Positions 32,651 to 43,107 of a stretch of DNA of 64,000 nt are shown here, piece by piece. Source of the DNA: Gonatopus flavifemur (taxonomy: Eukaryota; Arthropoda; Insecta; Hymenoptera; Dryinidae); assembly GCA_018340375.1 (NCBI GenBank), contig JAFFJZ010000013.1, forward strand, positions 7,790,501-7,854,500, given 5' to 3'. Positions within the stretch are counted from its first letter, which is position 1; each line of letters opens with the position of its first letter. The position numbers and the translations under genes were made by a program. Under the pieces are notes generated by a model. The model was given only the letters and a program-made list of their open reading frames with translations. It was not told where the DNA came from and did no database searches.

Positions 32651-33656
32651 CATCTGACTTGTACTCCTGTGAACTCTCCTGCCATCACTGACGCTCCATC
32701 GAAACAAACTGCTATTACATCTTTTCATTCCAGACCCATTTCCTCTATAGTTCCCTGTAATATCTTGAATACAGACTCGGCATTTCTGTTCGATAGACGT
32801 TCTAAGGCAACAAATTTTTCGACCGATGATGTAGCTCCTTATGAAAAATATCGGGATACAATGGCCATTTGTTCATGGTGACCAACATCAGAAGTTTCAT
32901 CAGCCATAATTGAAAAGATGTTTCCTCTTATCTCATTCCCTATTTGTCTCAAAAAAACGTTACTCGCGGCTTACAAAATATCATTTCTAATTTTATTGCT
33001 TGAATATGTGCAGTTCTTTGGTGTATTTTCTAAATATGACTTGGATGAATTGTCATATTTTTTTGATAGCCCTATCATTTCTAAGAACAATCCTTTATGA
33101 TTGCTTTCCTCTGTTTTATCATGCCCTCTAAGAGGTTTCCCTCTGTTGGCTAATGTCACAATAACGTCTATGAGTTTTGACATGTGTTCTCTATTCTTCA
33201 ACATTTGTACTTCTCTTCCCCCAATTCAAGTTGATTTGCTTCATCAATTGAAATATCGATCGGTTGATTCTGGAGGGAAGTTTTCCAGGATTCTGAACTA
33301 GACTGGTGACATTCGGTGGTTCGATGAGTTTTTAACCTTTCTGAAGTTTTGTTCCAAGAAGAAAATCCATTACAAATGAATGCCTCATCTATGCTTCCTT
33401 CAGATGTAGCTGAATTCATAGCGAATAATCGGCAAGGAAAACAGTAGCATGCATCATTTTATATGCTATATTCCAACCACTCATGCGATTCAAACCATTT
33501 TGGATGGATAGCCCGACTCCTTGCGTTTTTGTTCTTCCCCATAGTTTCCGTGGAATATTCATCCAATTTAGGCTGGAATGGACCTCGGTGAATGCGAGCA
33601 GTTCTTTCTTCTCGGTTTTTTGGTATATCTAAACTGGGATCAACGGGATGGATCAA

Positions 33657-34078
33657 ATTGAAATTATCTTCATCCTCGTTGGGAGCTGTGAATCAATTTA
33701 ACATATAAGATTTTCAAACACACAAGAATTTCATCAGACAATGATTATAAGTCCCTAAAACGAAGCAACAATCTATGGAGATTCCAACGGAAGTGGATTT
33801 ATTTACTCATACAGCAAAAGAGTTCACGCAAAGAGCTCCCGGGATGACAGTAGACATGAATTCATTATGAATACTTTGAATTCAAATTGAATTCTCAATT
33901 AACAACTTGGAGTTCAGAAAGAATTCATATGGCGAAAGAATTCATATTGTATTGTTTCATTTTCAACATGTCTTCATTTTAGGGATCTCATTTTCACTCG
34001 AAAAATTAGATACTCAAGCACTCGGGTACCCGAGTATGATTTGATTAAACGAGAAGTATCCGGGTATAAAAAATATTA
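33657..34078. other. 5' side of hAT gene and nested element ends
   Basis: No gene. Near 33808 there is CTCATACAGCAAAAGAGTTC, like the left end of the CCCATACAGCA MITE family, whose possible partner end (TTGTTGCTGTCTGGG) is at about 42464-42478. Near 34010-34070 there are ACTCAAGCACTCGGGTACCC-type words that recur in reverse at about 42280-42330. Confidence 0.5.
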
Positions 34079-34215
34079 CCCTAGTAAGAAACGAATATAT
34101 ATGACTCATACATAAACGATACTTAATACATATAAAATTCATTTATGATTCATATATGAAAACGCATGGAATCATATACAATCCATACTTAATCCATATG
34201 TAATCCATATATCAT
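34079..34215. repeat. ATATATG-type repeat, left part
   Basis: Starts CCCTAGTAAG, followed by ATATATGACTCATACAT-like words. The right part (39450-39695) ends in the reverse CTTTTTACTAGGG-like sequence (TTTTTACTAGGG), suggesting one element split by the material between. Confidence 0.6.
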
Positions 34216-35196
34216 CATTGTGATGTGCCTACCAAAAACTTGCCCCCCTCATTCTCTTCTGATTATATGAGACATTTTACCCGTAAACAAGATAAGGGTT
34301 CGAATTCATTCAGAGGATACTGTCAATAAATTTAATAAAAAAATTACCAAAACATATCCAGAACATGGGTCTTAAAACCATTCAAATTACTTCCAATAAT
34401 AAACAATGAATTCGGGGGCTTCTCTCGTTATATGGGATATCACTGCTATCCATTTATTCATCAGATTCACTAAAGTTAATACACTTAAGCTATACTTGGA
34501 TAATTCAGACATGGAAGGTCTGATAGAGAACTTGCAAGGTCAAGAATGTCTTACTTCAGCAAATACAATTCCGCTGAATGCAAATGAAAAATTATCAATA
34601 TCAACGATTTCTCCCAATGGTTTTCTCGTAAGAAAGTGATAAGATGTAACAGAACTGGAAAAGAATTGTAATTCGAGAAAACACTTGAGAGAGTGGGATA
34701 GAGATGGAATATTGGAAACATAGAACAACTCCTCTGCATCTATCCGAAGCGAAAATGAAAGCGCGCATACATGCGAGGAAGGATAAACGAATTCACCTAA
34801 GATTCTCTATCATTGGACCTCCTGTTGTCATTATTTTCAAATTCATTGGACTTTTTGTCAAATGATCATCATAACGTATCGATATGCGAAGAATTTGCTG
34901 ACATTCTTCTGTTCATATAAAGATTAGGTCACTCGCAACATTTCGACGTGCGAAGAATTTGCTGAAACTGCATCGAGCTGAATCCAAGGTGGCCCGCACA
35001 CCTTCCATCCATCCCCTTCCTAATTCATTACTTCTCTCTGACACACATTCATTGATTATGGAGCATGATAACTAGAGCAAATTAAAAATCGGCAAAAATC
35101 CAATCGCGTGATTCCTCACTCCCAACGGCAAAAAGAAATCATTCGCTCTTTTAAATAAGAGCGATCCTGATGGAAAGCCAGAGTATACTTTCGGGA
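34216..35196. other. No gene seen
   Basis: AT-rich to moderate GC. A short direct duplication occurs near 34880-34975 (TGCGAAGAATTTGCTGA twice, with CATATAAAGATTAGGTCACTC between). No protein family is recognised. Confidence 0.45.
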
Positions 35197-35404
35197 TCTA
35201 TCAGGGACACGCCTTGCAAATATTGACGATGTATGTCTGGGCCTGGGGGACACCTACCTGGAACACACAAGAAGACGATGGTCGTCAGTCAGTGATCACA
35301 GGTTTGGCGGAGCTTGGTTGGTTGGTTTGGTTTTGGTTGGGGCTCCGGCCCCCGCCCCCCGCTGGAGGATCAGAGGGAGAGGCGAGTTTGGTGGTCGGCG
35401 TAAG

Positions 35405-35848
35405 TTAGAACTCCTCCGGTTGCAAGCAGAATACCAGCTTGGCCACGAAGTTGACGGCCGAGATGTAAGGCTGCGAAGACTGCTGGATACACTGGACTCT
35501 CGCCAGCGGGTATCCAGTGTTTATACCGAGAGCGAAGGAAACGGCAACTCGTGGACGCACTTCCACTTTTATGGGGGTAACCCCCACTACCCGTGGTCCG
35601 CTTGTAGCGATCGGGTGTACGTTACTCGTCGGGCCGAAGAGATCAACTACGACATAGGCTGCCATTTGATGGTGTGCAACGACCTCGTCGTCGATCCCTT
35701 TCACTTGGAATGCTCGGTCTCCAGGTACGATGGAATCTCCCAGAGTATATGTGGACTGTGTGTTTGAAGGCACCACTCCACCCCACCAATCATGCAGCAA
35801 GTCAAGCCGTCGAGCGGAAGGCCGACGGTTTCCCCTCCTTCGAGTCAT
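35405..35848 (-). CDS. Unrecognised 147-aa frame, arginine-rich start
   Basis: Minus-strand frame open for 147 codons starting MTRRRGNRRPSARRLDLLHD, later VVAHHQMAAYVVVDLFGPTS, VVGVTPIKVEVRPRVAVSFA and ending KLVFCLQPEEF just before the inverted arm. The basic N-terminus and beta-rich, hydrophobic remainder could suit a small nucleic-acid-binding or capsid-like protein, but I recognise no family. A plus-strand frame (35318-35767) covers the same bases, and GC-rich DNA keeps both open, so neither is proven. Placed inside the palindromic-ended element described above; its upstream side is cut off by the mariner insertion at 35907. Confidence 0.3.
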   Translation of the reverse strand: MTRRRGNRRPSARRLDLLHDWWGGVVPSNTQSTYTLGDSIVPGDRAFQVKGIDDEVVAHHQMAAYVVVDLFGPTSNVHPIATSGPRVVGVTPIKVEVRPRVAVSFALGINTGYPLARVQCIQQSSQPYISAVNFVAKLVFCLQPEEF

Positions 35849-35906
35849 GTTTCAAGCTGAAATAGTAATACATAGCACACATATGTTCGACCATCACGTC
35901 AATATA

Positions 35907-37951
35907 CAGGGTGGGGCATTCAAAGTGTCGCGGGCGTTTTTTCCAAAAATGAAATGAGATACGAAAAAATTTTTCGGACAAAAATTGTAGGGTATCGAGG
36001 GGGACATCCGATGGTGGCCTTGGCTTTGATCTCAAATCTCATCTTCAAGGGCATTCTGAGGGCATTCTGATTCAATTCAACTCTTGTTTTGTAAATAGCA
36101 TCTCATATTTTTTACTACAGATTTGGATTCTAGGTCAAAAACCAAGAAACTTTTGTCTGAACCATTTTCCTGAAATCCGCAAAGATGGCGCTCTAATCGA
36201 TATTGTTCCATACCGAATCTGACATTAGAATAACTCGAAAACGAAGGGTCTTGGAGGAGAATGTTTCGGACAAAAGTTGTCTGATTCCAAGGGGGACCCC
36301 TTGAACTGAAACGGAGGTGATGGGGTATAACAGACAAAACACAACACATTTCAATCGTCTACATCACTTGGATAATCTTAATGCAGTAGATGCTCAAAAT
36401 GATGGCCTTCGACTTCAATACACATTTCAAAACGTTTTACAAAAGATTGCTGAACTCGTGCTAAAATATCTTCATTGATGCTCGCGCATGCATTGATGAT
36501 TCGTTGACGCATATTCTCAGGTGTAGTCGGTGCTTGTTGATAAACTGTATCTTTTATGTATCCCCATAAAAAAATCTGGAGAAGTAAGATCCGGAGAACG
36601 GGCAGGCCAATGAACTGGTCCACGACGTCCTATCCATCGTCCAGGATAATCTCTGTCCAATATTTCTCGAGCTGTGACTGCATAATGGGATGGACAACCA
36701 TCGTGTTGATACCACATATTCAATCGTTCCTGAATAGGTATGTCTTCAAGTAATGTTGGAAGTACTTGATCTAAGAAATGTCTGTACTTCTCTCCATTTA
36801 GCGTATCTGCAATGAAGTACGGTCCAATTACTCGAGATCGAAAAATACCACACCAATCATTCACAGCCCATTGTCTTTGATGCTCTACTTGACGTAACCA
36901 TCTTGGATTTTCTGTCGCCCAGTAATGCATATTATGTCGATTTACTTGACCATGATTGGTGAACGTCGACTCATCAGAAAATAATATGTTGATGAAGTTG
37001 TTATTGTGCATTTGCGCTAGACCCCATCGACAAAACTGTACACGATTCTCGAAATCATCACCGTGAAGGTCTTGATGCAAACAAATGTGATACGGATGGA
37101 ATTTGTGACGTTTCAGTATTCGAAGAACACTTCTTCGAGAAATTCCCGAATGGAGTTCAATTTCACGAGAGCTCACGTGTGGATTATTGGCTACTGCAGC
37201 TAGTACATCAACTTCCGCATTTTCTCCGCTAACAGTTCTCATTCGATGTCGTTTTTCCCTTGTAACACTTCCCGTTTCTGAGAATAATTTTGTAATGCGT
37301 TGAAAATACCTAATGGATGGCGTTGTTCTTTCAGGAAATCGTTCTGCATACAAGTCATATGCTTGTCTGGGGTTCTTATGCACTTCACCGTAAATGTAGA
37401 TCATATCGATCTTTTCAGAAACCGTGTATCGGATATCCATGATTTTCAATTTGTCATAAACCAAGTAATAATCAAATGTAACTGACAAACTGACTTTCAA
37501 AATCGTGAATTTTCACTGAACCCCGTCGTTTGTTTACATCGCGTGAGCTCTGAATGGTGGTAATGTAGACGATTGCAATGTGTTATGTATTGACAACTTT
37601 TGTACGAAACATTCTTTTGCAAGACCCTTCGTTTTCGAGTTATTCGAATGTCAGATTCAAAATGGAACAATATCGATTAGAGCCCCATTTTTGCGGATTT
37701 CAGGAAAATGGTTCAGACAAAAGTTTCCTGGTTTTTGACCTAGAATCCAAATCTGCAGTAAAAAATATTAGATGCTTTTTAAAAAACAAGAGTTGATCTC
37801 AGAATGCCCTTGAAGATGGGATTTGAGGTCAAAGCCAAGGCCACCATCGGATGTCCCCCTCGGTACCCTACAACTTTTGTCCGAAAAATTTTCTCGTATC
37901 TCACTTTATTTTTGGAAAAAACGCCCGCGACACTTTAAATGCCCCACCCTG
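35907..37951 (-). mobile_element. DD41D mariner-type element, long TIRs, TA target
   Basis: Inverted ends CAGGGTGGGGCATT and (reverse) CAGGGTGGGGCATTTAAAGT, flanked by TA (35905-35906, 37952-37953). The arms extend about 400 bp (both contain CCCTTCGTTTTCGAGTTATT and AACAATATCGATTAGAG), far longer than the ~30 bp of classic mariners. It is inserted in the GC-richer element. Confidence 0.92.
36378..37500 (-). pseudogene. DD41D transposase, single frameshift
   Basis: The enzyme would cut and paste its element at TA sites. An N-terminal HTH resembling DUF4817 starts MDIRYTVSEKIDMIYIYGEV (my preferred start, about 37440; an upstream ATG at 37500 exists). A second HTH (VSSREIELHSGISRRSVLRI) and HPYHICLHQDLHGDDF follow. 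Catalytic D1 is in NILFSDESTF, D2 in MWYQHDGCPSHY, and D3 in SPDLTSPDFF, with 41 residues between D2 and D3. The frame breaks once in a homopolymer near 36568, and the rest (FLWGYIKDTVYQQAPTTPEN through HHFEHLLH) continues in another frame to 36378. Everything else is open, so decay is slight. Names such as rosa or Visitor are used for DD41D groups; I cannot tell which applies. Confidence 0.93.
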
Positions 37952-38047
37952 TATAGGGACAATTGGCACTTGGCGGCCGGCCATGCCCCCACACCACGTC
38001 AAGGTGTACCAATTTGTAGGGGGTAATGGGCTGTGCTTTATTAATCA

Positions 38048-38383
38048 TTACCCCAATTCACAAACTTTCTTACAACTATTCTGATGCTTGACAGCGCCGA
38101 CGGCGTAGTAGGTTAGATGTATGAACCGTGCCCGCGCCATTCTCAAATAATATCCGAAGTGAACTGTATCCCTACATAAGGTGAACCACAGACAGAAACA
38201 TGAAATCCACATCGTCCAAGAATTTCCAGCGATATATTCAGACAGAGGCACCGCTGCACGATATGTTGGTCGTCGCGTATGCCTTCGGCGATGGTCTGCC
38301 GTGATAAACTCCCCCAAATATTGACGATGTATGTCTGGGCGCGGGGGGACAGAGCTCCAACCAAAACCAAACCAACCAACCAA
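38048..38383 (-). other. Unrecognised open frame beyond the mariner
   Basis: Minus-strand frame of 111 codons inside the same GC-richer element (GEFITADHRRRHTRRPTYRA, AVPLSEYIAGNSWTMWISCF, YYAVGAVKHQNSCKKV). On the minus strand it lies upstream of the 35405-35848 frame once the mariner is removed. Family unknown; the start overlaps the inverted arm. Low certainty. Confidence 0.25.
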
Positions 38384-38483
38384 GCTCCGCCAAACCTGTG
38401 ATCACTGACTGACGACCATCGTCTCCTTGTGTGTTCCAGGTAGGTGTCCCCCAGGTCCAGACATACATCGTCAATATTCGGGA

Positions 38484-38780
38484 GATAACACGCGGATTTA
38501 CCAAGTTAAACGAGACAAAGTTCTTGTTTGGTACCGTGATCGAACTCGCGCAAGTTTCACGTGCCGGTAACAATTTTTGACGGAATACCTATTCCGCCAA
38601 ACCCGCTTGTACCGCTCTCACTCTCTTATTTAAATTTTCGCACTCGGACTCTCCAAGTTAATTTTCAATCCAGAGTACTACTAAATTCAGTGCATCCAAA
38701 CCGTATCCAAACTCCTGATCCAGTTGCCACCATTTACAAGATCTTGGTCGCTCACTTTGGATCCAGCTCGCAGCTAGATA
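38484..38780. other. Unassigned, small open frame
   Basis: Moderate GC. A plus-strand frame (38561-38821) runs into the next MITE; its text (PLVPLSLSYLNFRTRTLQVN, RIQTPDPVATIYKILVAHFG) suggests possible gag-like coding but I cannot assign it. Confidence 0.3.
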
Positions 38781-38975
38781 CACTGAAAAATCGTATACTA
38801 GAATTTAAAATATCCCTCTAAAATATGAGGCTAGTACATATTCCTCTGAGTTTCAGAGGATTCATGTGGGAGGTCCTCTGAACGTTAGAAGAATTACCAC
38901 TGATATTAAGAGGAAAATGTACTAGGCTCATATTATAGAGTAGATTCTAATTTTTAGAATATGATTTTTTGAGTG
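38781..38975. mobile_element. MITE, CACTGAAAAAATCGTATACT family, copy 2
   Basis: 195 bp, starting CACTGAAAAATCGTATACTA and ending ATGATTTTTTGAGTG. Closely matches copy 1 across its whole length, including CTCTGAGTTTCAGAGGATT. No coding capacity. Confidence 0.92.
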
Positions 38976-39156
38976 GATTCAAAGGTCAGCTTGAACGGGA
39001 GGAGGTTCGTAAATCATTTTCATATATACACACACATACACATACTTCCTCCCATCACAAACTATCTCGATGTCACTGTTAACAATCTTGGAATTAAAAA
39101 GTCATTGTATCTGTCATTCCATCCTATTCGAATCGTTTCATTGTAATCTCTTTCAT

Positions 39157-39187
<31 letters not shown>

Positions 39188-39449
39188 TTCCAAGAGGAAT
39201 GAATATCAATGCGAATAACACTCGCATTAAGAACTAGAGGTCAATCTATGAGTTCATTTCTCTGCCCTCCTTCATCATTAAAGAGAAATCATTGAACATA
39301 TCTACGGGTGCCGCCTTGGAATTCGGAGTTCCTCGGCAAGCTCAGAACGTGAGCAGACCCACACATCCGATTCGGTCTAGCCGCTTGGGCCGTTTCGAAC
39401 AATAAATAATTTGTGACGAGGTGATATTAACTACACTTGCCATTCCGCT
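38976..39449. other. No gene; (CT)n and (AC)n microsatellites
   Basis: Has ATATACACACACATACACA near 39022 and a pure CT tract near 39157-39182. The rest is unassigned. Confidence 0.5.
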
Positions 39450-39695
39450 TCATCACACATATATGACTCATATATGATCCATATACGGAAAATATTTCGT
39501 ATGTGATAAAATTTTTTCAAATGTATGAAAAAATCCTGCATCGAAGGGTCACATCTGGATTCTGTATGGGCCATATATGATCATGTACGGATTAAATATG
39601 GATTGGGTATGGATTATATATGGTCATATATGACTGTGTATGGTTTCCATATGATTTATGTATGTTCTTACATGATTCATTTTTACTAGGGTACT
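39450..39695. repeat. ATATATG-type repeat, right part
   Basis: CATATATGACTCATATATGA, GGCCATATATGATC and similar words, ending TTTTTACTAGGG, the reverse of the left part's CCCTAGTAAG start. See 34079-34215 and 3430-4060. Confidence 0.6.
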
Positions 39696-40328
39696 CGCGT
39701 TACTCGTATAGTTCGAGTGATACGGGTAATACCGGTAATACAAGTGACAATACATACAGGGTGTCCCATTTTAATTTTTATATCGGAATAGCTCAAAAAC
39801 AAGGAGTTTTGGAGGAAAATGTTCCGAACAATAGTTGTGAGATTCCGAGGGGGACATCTGATGGTGACCTTGGCTTGGGCCTCGGATCTCAACTTCAAGG
39901 TCATTCAGGGGTCAACTTTTGTTTCTTAACCGAAATCCCCCATTTTTGACTACAGATTCAGATTTGACGTTGAAAAACAAGAAACTTTTGTCTGAATCAT
40001 TTTTCCGAATTCCGCACAGATGGCGCTCTAACCGATGAAAAATGAGTTTTATGAAACACTCGTATTGCTTTCTGTGTAGAACGACATTTAACTCTCCAGT
40101 GTTTTTTTTCAGCTTCTGAGGATAACCGTCGCCATTAGAGTTACCCAATGTGCACCACGAGGAGGTTGAGCGATCGGATCTTGCACATCTTTGTGTCCCT
40201 GAAAAGGGCCGATTGTCTGGACTGCGGAGGTGTGTAATTTTTCACGACGAACGCTCTGCAATATGTATGAAAATTCACCGTATCGAATGTTCGATATTTG
40301 CACCGTTGACCTGTTGGCATCACCTGAT

Positions 40329-41449
40329 TCATCTCTGAAAATGTGGTTCTGACGACAAAAGCACATGACGTAGAATTGTTCGGCAGACAATTCGTATTCG
40401 GCGTTTCATGTCATATCTGGTCGTTGGTGGTCTTTCATAAACTACATCTTTGATGAAATCCCATAAGTGAAAATTCAAAGGGGTGAGATCCGGAGACCTA
40501 GCCGGCCAGGCAATGTATCCACCGCGACCAATCCATCTGTGTGGGTAAGATGTGTTTAAGAAATTCCTGACAATTGCAGCGTTATGAGGTGGTGCCCCAT
40601 CATGTTGAAGCCACACCCTGTTCCGTGTGTAGAGATCAACATCTTCCAACATCCTTGGTAATTTGCCCCGAATCAATTGCAGATAATTTTCCTTCCTAAC
40701 AGTATGTAAGGAGCAATGATCCGACCATTTAAAATCCCACACCACACATTCAGAGTCCAGCGATGTTGGTTGTCAACTTGTCGATGCCATCTGGGATTTT
40801 CAATTGACCAATAATGACAATTATGTCTGTTCATAACACCGTCACTGTGAAATGTTGCCTCATCACTAAACATCACGTAATCGAAAAAACCAGGTGGTTG
40901 CTCCGAGGCCCATTGACCGAATTCAATCCTACGTCTAAGATCATCTCCACTTAATGCTTGCACCAATGTGATGTGGTAAGGATGATATTTACCAGATCCC
41001 ACACAGCACATCCACCGATGTCCACGTCGCATCTCCGTGGAGGTGAGGTGGAAGAAAGGGAGACGTGGATACAAGGTGGAAAAAACGGAGAAGCGACGTG
41101 GAGGCGACGGAGAAATGTCCGCGTGCTGTACGGGTCTTAGTATGCGTTGTGCCGTTGATCTTGGGATACCTAATTGGTGCTGGATTTCTCTGGTACCAAC
41201 GTGAGGATTCAGGTGCACCATTCCTAAAACGGCTACTGAGCGTGCATCCATACGATTTCCATCATAACGCCTTCTGACTCTTGGGATATTCATTCTTCTA
41301 ACTCGTCTTTCTATTGAGCGTATCGCCTGAAGGCTGGCGTTTATTTGGATACCTCTCTCCATACAATGTTGATGCTGCAGCGTAATTACGTCGACATTCT
41401 CCTAGTATCAGGAGAATATCAAGTATTTCACCCCAAGGATATCCATGTT
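40329..41449 (-). pseudogene. DD41D-type transposase, frameshifted, MITE inside
   Basis: Relic of the second mariner's transposase. HTH remains (LGECRRNYAAASTLYGERYP) near 41410, then a frame change to VHLNPHVGTREIQHQLGIPR. KYHPYHITLVQALSGDDL and catalytic D1 (DYVMFSDEATF) follow, with ENPRWHRQVDNQHRWTLNVW. Another frameshift near 40690-40740 leads to D2 (VWLQHDGAPPHNA) and ARSPDLTPLNFHLW. Where the paralogue at 36378-37500 has SPDFF this copy has N (PLNFH), so the third catalytic aspartate is lost. A 137-bp MITE (40998-41134) sits in the coding region between RSTAQRIL and GSGKYHPYH. With its 1-bp duplication it adds 46 codons without a stop. The gene is dead from the frameshifts and the missing catalytic residue. 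Confidence 0.9.
40998..41134. mobile_element. MITE, CCCATACAGCA family, inside transposase
   Basis: Ends CCCACACAGCAC and (reverse) CCCGTACAGCAC. The paralogous coding sequence without it would read RILRSGKYHPYH, giving an exact insertion point. Interior is GC-rich and open in the host frame. Confidence 0.88.
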
Positions 41450-42202
41450 ATTGAGACCTTCACAACACTGATCAAAGATCTTCTTCAAGTTTGAATCGTA
41501 TATCGGAAAGAATTTGTGAATGAATGAAGGATATTCAACATTCCGTTTCACTTATGTTTGGAAACAATGCTCTAGTATGAACTTTCTTGTTCATGATAAA
41601 CAAACACAAGTATTGTTTTGTACTTGTGTTTGGCAACAATTCACAGTAACGGTATTGCGAACAGACATGATTGTCAATATTGGTCGATGGAAAATCCCAG
41701 CTAGGTCTCCGGATCTTACCACTTTGGATTTTCACTGATGGGGTTTCATCAAATTTTCAGGGCCACAAAGATGTGCAAGATCCGATCGCTCAACCTCCTC
41801 GTGGTGCACATTGGATAACTCTAATGGAGACGGCAATCCTCAGGAGCTGAAAAAAAACACTGGAGAGTTAAATGTTGTTTTACACAGAAAGCAATACGAG
41901 TGTTTCATAAAACTCATTTTTTATCGATTAGAGCGCCATCTGTGCGGAATTCGGAAAAATGATTCAGACAAAAGTTTCTTGTTTTTCAACGTCAAATCTA
42001 AATCTGCAGTCAAGAATAGGGGATTTCATTTAAGAAACAAAAGTTGACCTCTGAATGACCTTGAAGTTGAGATCCGAGGCCAAAGTCAAGGTCACCATCA
42101 GATGTCCCCCTCGGAATCTCACAACTTTTGTTGGAAACATTTTCCTCCAAAACTCCTCGTTTTTGAGTTATTCCGATATAAAAATTAAAATGGGACACCC
42201 TG

Positions 42203-42864
42203 TATACACTAGTGACAGATATTATTCGCGAATGAACTTGTACTACCTGTATCACCCGAGTAATTTCCACTATTGACCCGAGTACTCGGGTATTACTCGT
42301 ATACCAGGTATGACTCGAGCACTTGAGTACTCAGATTGTGAGAACACTGATTCATTTTGAATTAACTGAATCCATATTGAATTCATTTTCCCTCTCATAA
42401 TGGGGACTGTTCCAAGAATTTTTTGAGACATTTTCAAGAATAATTCAAACAGATCGTTGTTGCTGTCTGGGTACACAAGACGTTTCCCCACCTACTGTAT
42501 GTTATATTTAGACTGAACATCACAAACGTTCTACTGAATCGATTTCCCAGCGTCTTTGAAGATCCTTTATGAATATGAGTACATATATGTACTAGTAATA
42601 TCTAACTCGTGTACAAATTAAGAGTCAAGACCCAGAAAAAAAACTTGTAAAATTAAAATCTCGTCAAGTGAATATAATGAGGACAATTTCAAATATAGTT
42701 CGAGCTAACACAATTTGAGTCGAAAATCGGTGTAGAAATGACATACTTGCTACTTGGTTCTGTCCGAAATTTCTTAATTTGAACATTACGTCAAAAACTG
42801 ACAGGGATTCTTTGAAATGCCTTTGATCGAAATTCCCACTCTACGAAAAATTCATATAAAAAGA
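42203..42864. other. No gene; ACTCGGGTA-type repeat and unassigned DNA
   Basis: The first ~140 bp has ACTCGGGTATTACTCG and CTCGAGCACTTGAGTAC words, in reverse relation to 34010-34070. Possible MITE end TTGTTGCTGTCTGGG near 42464-42478. The remainder is AT-rich. Confidence 0.5.
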
Positions 42865-43107
42865 CAGGGTTGATATGTTTAAAACATCCTGTTTTAAACA
42901 AGGTGTTTTAAACATGTTTTAAACAAGACATTATGAACATGTTTTAAACAAGGCATTGTGAACATGTTATAAACATGAACCGTTTTTGAGAAAAATTGGT
43001 TCCAAACTCATGTTCTAATGTTTTTTTCATCCCACTTAGCACAAATATGGCAGTAATATGGCTGCAATATTACTGTAATATTAAATACTGAGTGGGAATT
43101 TATATTA

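Larger units (their letters stand above)
30404..33656 (-). pseudogene. Tip100/ZMYM-type hAT transposase, broken
   Basis: Transposase relic of the surrounding hAT element. From the 33656 end it shows a TTF-type zinc finger (GPFQPKLDEY, HPKWFESHEWLEYS, then DACYCFPCRLF after one stop), and SIDEAFICNGFSSWNK. Next is a DUF4371-type block (LANRGKPLRGHDKTEESNHK, GLFLEMIGLSKKYDNS). The catalytic region has SIMADETSDVGHHEQMAIV and VIAVCFDGASVMAGE, then YVHCYAHCLDLVLVDTC. The C-terminal hAT dimerisation domain is PVTSCSCERSFSKLRIVKSQ near 30500. Breaks: several stops, a 196-bp MITE at 32455-32650, and an ~0.8-kb insertion between about 30930 and 31768 (the domain resumes at YSTSYPVLDSLLQGLGERF). Domain order and the 8-bp target duplication agree with the hAT call. 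It cannot make a working enzyme. Confidence 0.92.
35197..38476. mobile_element. GC-richer element with ~130-bp inverted arms
   Basis: Left arm (35217-35350) and right arm (38340-38476) are near-perfect inverted copies; landmarks are AATATTGACGATGTATGTCT, GGGGGACACCTACCTGGAAC and TTGGTTGGTTGGTTTGGTTT. TTCGGGA flanks both sides (35190-35196, 38477-38483), a possible 7-bp duplication. Without the mariner inside it (35907-37951) the element is about 1.2 kb. Its interior is clearly GC-richer than the surroundings. The family is unknown. Confidence 0.65.
39757..42202 (-). mobile_element. Second DD41D-type mariner, very long TIRs
   Basis: Inverted ends CAGGGTGTCCCATTTTAATT on both sides, flanked by TA (39755-39756, 42203-42204). 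The arms are homologous for about 430 bp and then continue, with a gap, into the transposase 3' region: 41697-41755 is a reverse copy of 40450-40505. So the right arm carries an inverted duplicate of coding sequence. Inserted in ACTCGGGTA-type repeat DNA. Confidence 0.93.

Noticed and set aside
34216..39455. TGTGATG...CATCACA ends suggesting an LTR retrotransposon
   Set aside because: No direct terminal repeats and no target duplication were found; likely coincidence.
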